From the NCBI RefSeq assembly GCF_000156395.1, contig NZ_GG703819.1, positions 177,194-241,193 of the forward strand: DNA of 64,000 bases, given 5' to 3'. A program made the position numbers and the translations under genes. Below are positions 63,295 to 64,000 of the stretch, piece by piece; position 1 is the stretch's first letter, and each line of letters starts with the position of its first letter. The notes under the pieces were generated by a model. That model had not been told where the DNA came from, did no database searches, and saw nothing but the letters and a program-made list of their open reading frames with translations. This DNA comes from Providencia rustigianii DSM 4541 (GTDB lineage Bacteria; Pseudomonadota; Gammaproteobacteria; Enterobacterales; Enterobacteriaceae).

Positions 63295-63850
63295 TGATCT
63301 GCTTTAATCAAACAGGACACTTTAATAATGGAATATAATCCAATTATTGAGGTGTTAAATAAAAAAACGAACAAATAGATTTTATACCGTTGAGTTTAAG
63401 CAAGAGGCGGTCGCATTAGTCACCGAGCAAGGTTATAGCTTGCCAAAAGTGGCAGATTCTTTAGGGATCACCGATCAATTACTTTATAACTGAAAAGCAA
63501 AATTCGATTCTGAGCAATCTGGTAGCAGCATGAATTCTGATGAGAGAGCTGAGCTATTAAGGCTTCGAAAGAAAAATAAAGAACTTAGGATGGAGAAAGA
63601 GATCTTAAAAAAAGCCTGCGCCCTCCTGCTAAAGGAAACCAAGAGCGTTTAAAACGATTAAGCAATTATCTTCACAATTTCCCGTGATGAAGCTCTGCAA
63701 GTTAATGACAATAAGTCGTTCTGCCTACTATACGTGGCTTAAACGCCCAGCAAAGTTGATCACCGCAGAACAACTTAGTCTGTACCGTAAAGCCAAAGCC
63801 ATCTTTGGAGAGAGTCGAAATAGCTTAGGTTATAGAACGTTACGTAAACG
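63295..63850 (+). mobile_element. IS3-family element, copy B, truncated
   Basis: Nearly identical to the left half of copy A (59323 onward), including the TGA in orfA (here 63491). Its orfA start has mutated (ATA for ATG). It ends at about 63850, within orfB, where an IS1-like element begins. Confidence 0.85.
63684..63850 (+). pseudogene. IS3-family orfB 5' fragment, copy B
   Basis: MKLCKLMTISRSAYYTWLKR through GESRNSLGYRTLRKR, then cut by the incoming IS1-like element. Matches copy A with few changes. Confidence 0.8.
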
Positions 63851-64000
63851 GGTCATGTATTCAATCCGGTGAATAGTCTGTAATATAGGGTCATTTACTG
63901 GAGAATATTCATGGCTAAAGTCGATGTAAGGTGCCCATTTTGTCAACAAACTCCCTCAGTGAAAAAATATGGGTTAGGGAGTACTGGCCATCAGCGTTAT
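63850..64000 (+). mobile_element. IS1-family element, partial at window edge
   Basis: Begins with GGGTCATGTATTCAATCCGG, related to the terminal repeat of the IS1 remnant at 30893. An InsA-like reading frame starts at ATG 63911 (KVDVRCPFCQQTPSVKKYGL, then GSTGHQRY), the zinc-finger N-terminus of IS1 InsA. It continues beyond the window. Confidence 0.8.
63911..64000 (+). CDS. IS1-family InsA, partial
   Basis: The first 30 codons of InsA: CPFCQQ with a Cys pair, KKYGLGSTGHQRY, as in IS1 InsA. Runs off the end of the window. GGAG lies eight bases upstream. Confidence 0.75.
   Translation, partial: MAKVDVRCPFCQQTPSVKKYGLGSTGHQRY

Overview
The window reads as accessory DNA from a gammaproteobacterium, most likely Morganellaceae (Providencia or Proteus type). 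This is inferred from a low-GC background, a chaperone-usher fimbrial operon next to MrpJ-type XRE regulators, a decayed chromosomal-type catB, and many Enterobacterales insertion-sequence remnants. I saw no tRNA, rRNA or CRISPR array. Nearly everything here is mobile, defence-related or decayed.

Layout. (1) 0.1-11.3 kb: a P4-like satellite or island. It has a tyrosine integrase, then a two-gene cassette of a DUF4297-like nuclease and an SF2 helicase in the usual cargo position beside the integrase. A P4-type YfjJ / DUF3987 / AlpA module follows, and divergent from it is a 673-residue protein I cannot assign. (2) 11.3-26.4 kb: phage debris (Rz fragment, small terminase) around a seven-gene minus-strand restriction locus. 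The locus runs WYL regulator, hsdM, hsdS, a shortened PD-(D/E)XK protein, two DUF262 (GmrSD-type) genes, hsdR. (3) 26.3-33.9 kb: a CP4-like module (YeeP GTPase, two tandem ArdB/KlcA antirestriction proteins, DUF932, RadC-like, DUF987), then IS1 debris, an outer-membrane barrel and three small envelope or exported proteins, ending at an integrase 5' fragment. (4) 34.0-47.2 kb: an IS630 transposase, then a visibly more GC-rich cluster for reactive aldehydes, electrophiles and peroxides. It holds a DJ-1/PfpI protein, an SDR, CurA-like reductase, YqhD, Ohr, an aldehyde dehydrogenase, an old yellow enzyme, a decayed aldehyde dehydrogenase, a LysR regulator, an MDR reductase, a NemR-like regulator and a glutathione transferase. 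A 15-bp TAGAC...GTCTA-type palindrome precedes most of its transcription units, so it looks like one NemR regulon. (5) 47.2-49.9 kb: a decayed IS3 element split cleanly by an IS110-family element whose 5' non-coding end is a likely bridge RNA. (6) 49.9-56.7 kb: frameshifted exported-protein genes, an MrpJ-like regulator and a five-gene fimbrial operon. (7) 57.9-64.0 kb: an IS2-like element, two copies of another IS3-family element, a DUF523/DUF1722 (YbgA) gene, an integrase 3' fragment cut by an IS2 end, a second MrpJ-like gene, a catB pseudogene and the start of an IS1 element.

How it works together. The first half holds two separate defence systems beside two antirestriction genes, which fits successive competing mobile elements stacked at one site. 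Integrase fragments at 33.9 and 62.1 kb mark older island edges. The second half adds a stress-detoxification regulon that probably arrived as a unit, and adhesion genes. Function calls rest on recognisable motifs and family resemblance read by eye; no database search was run.
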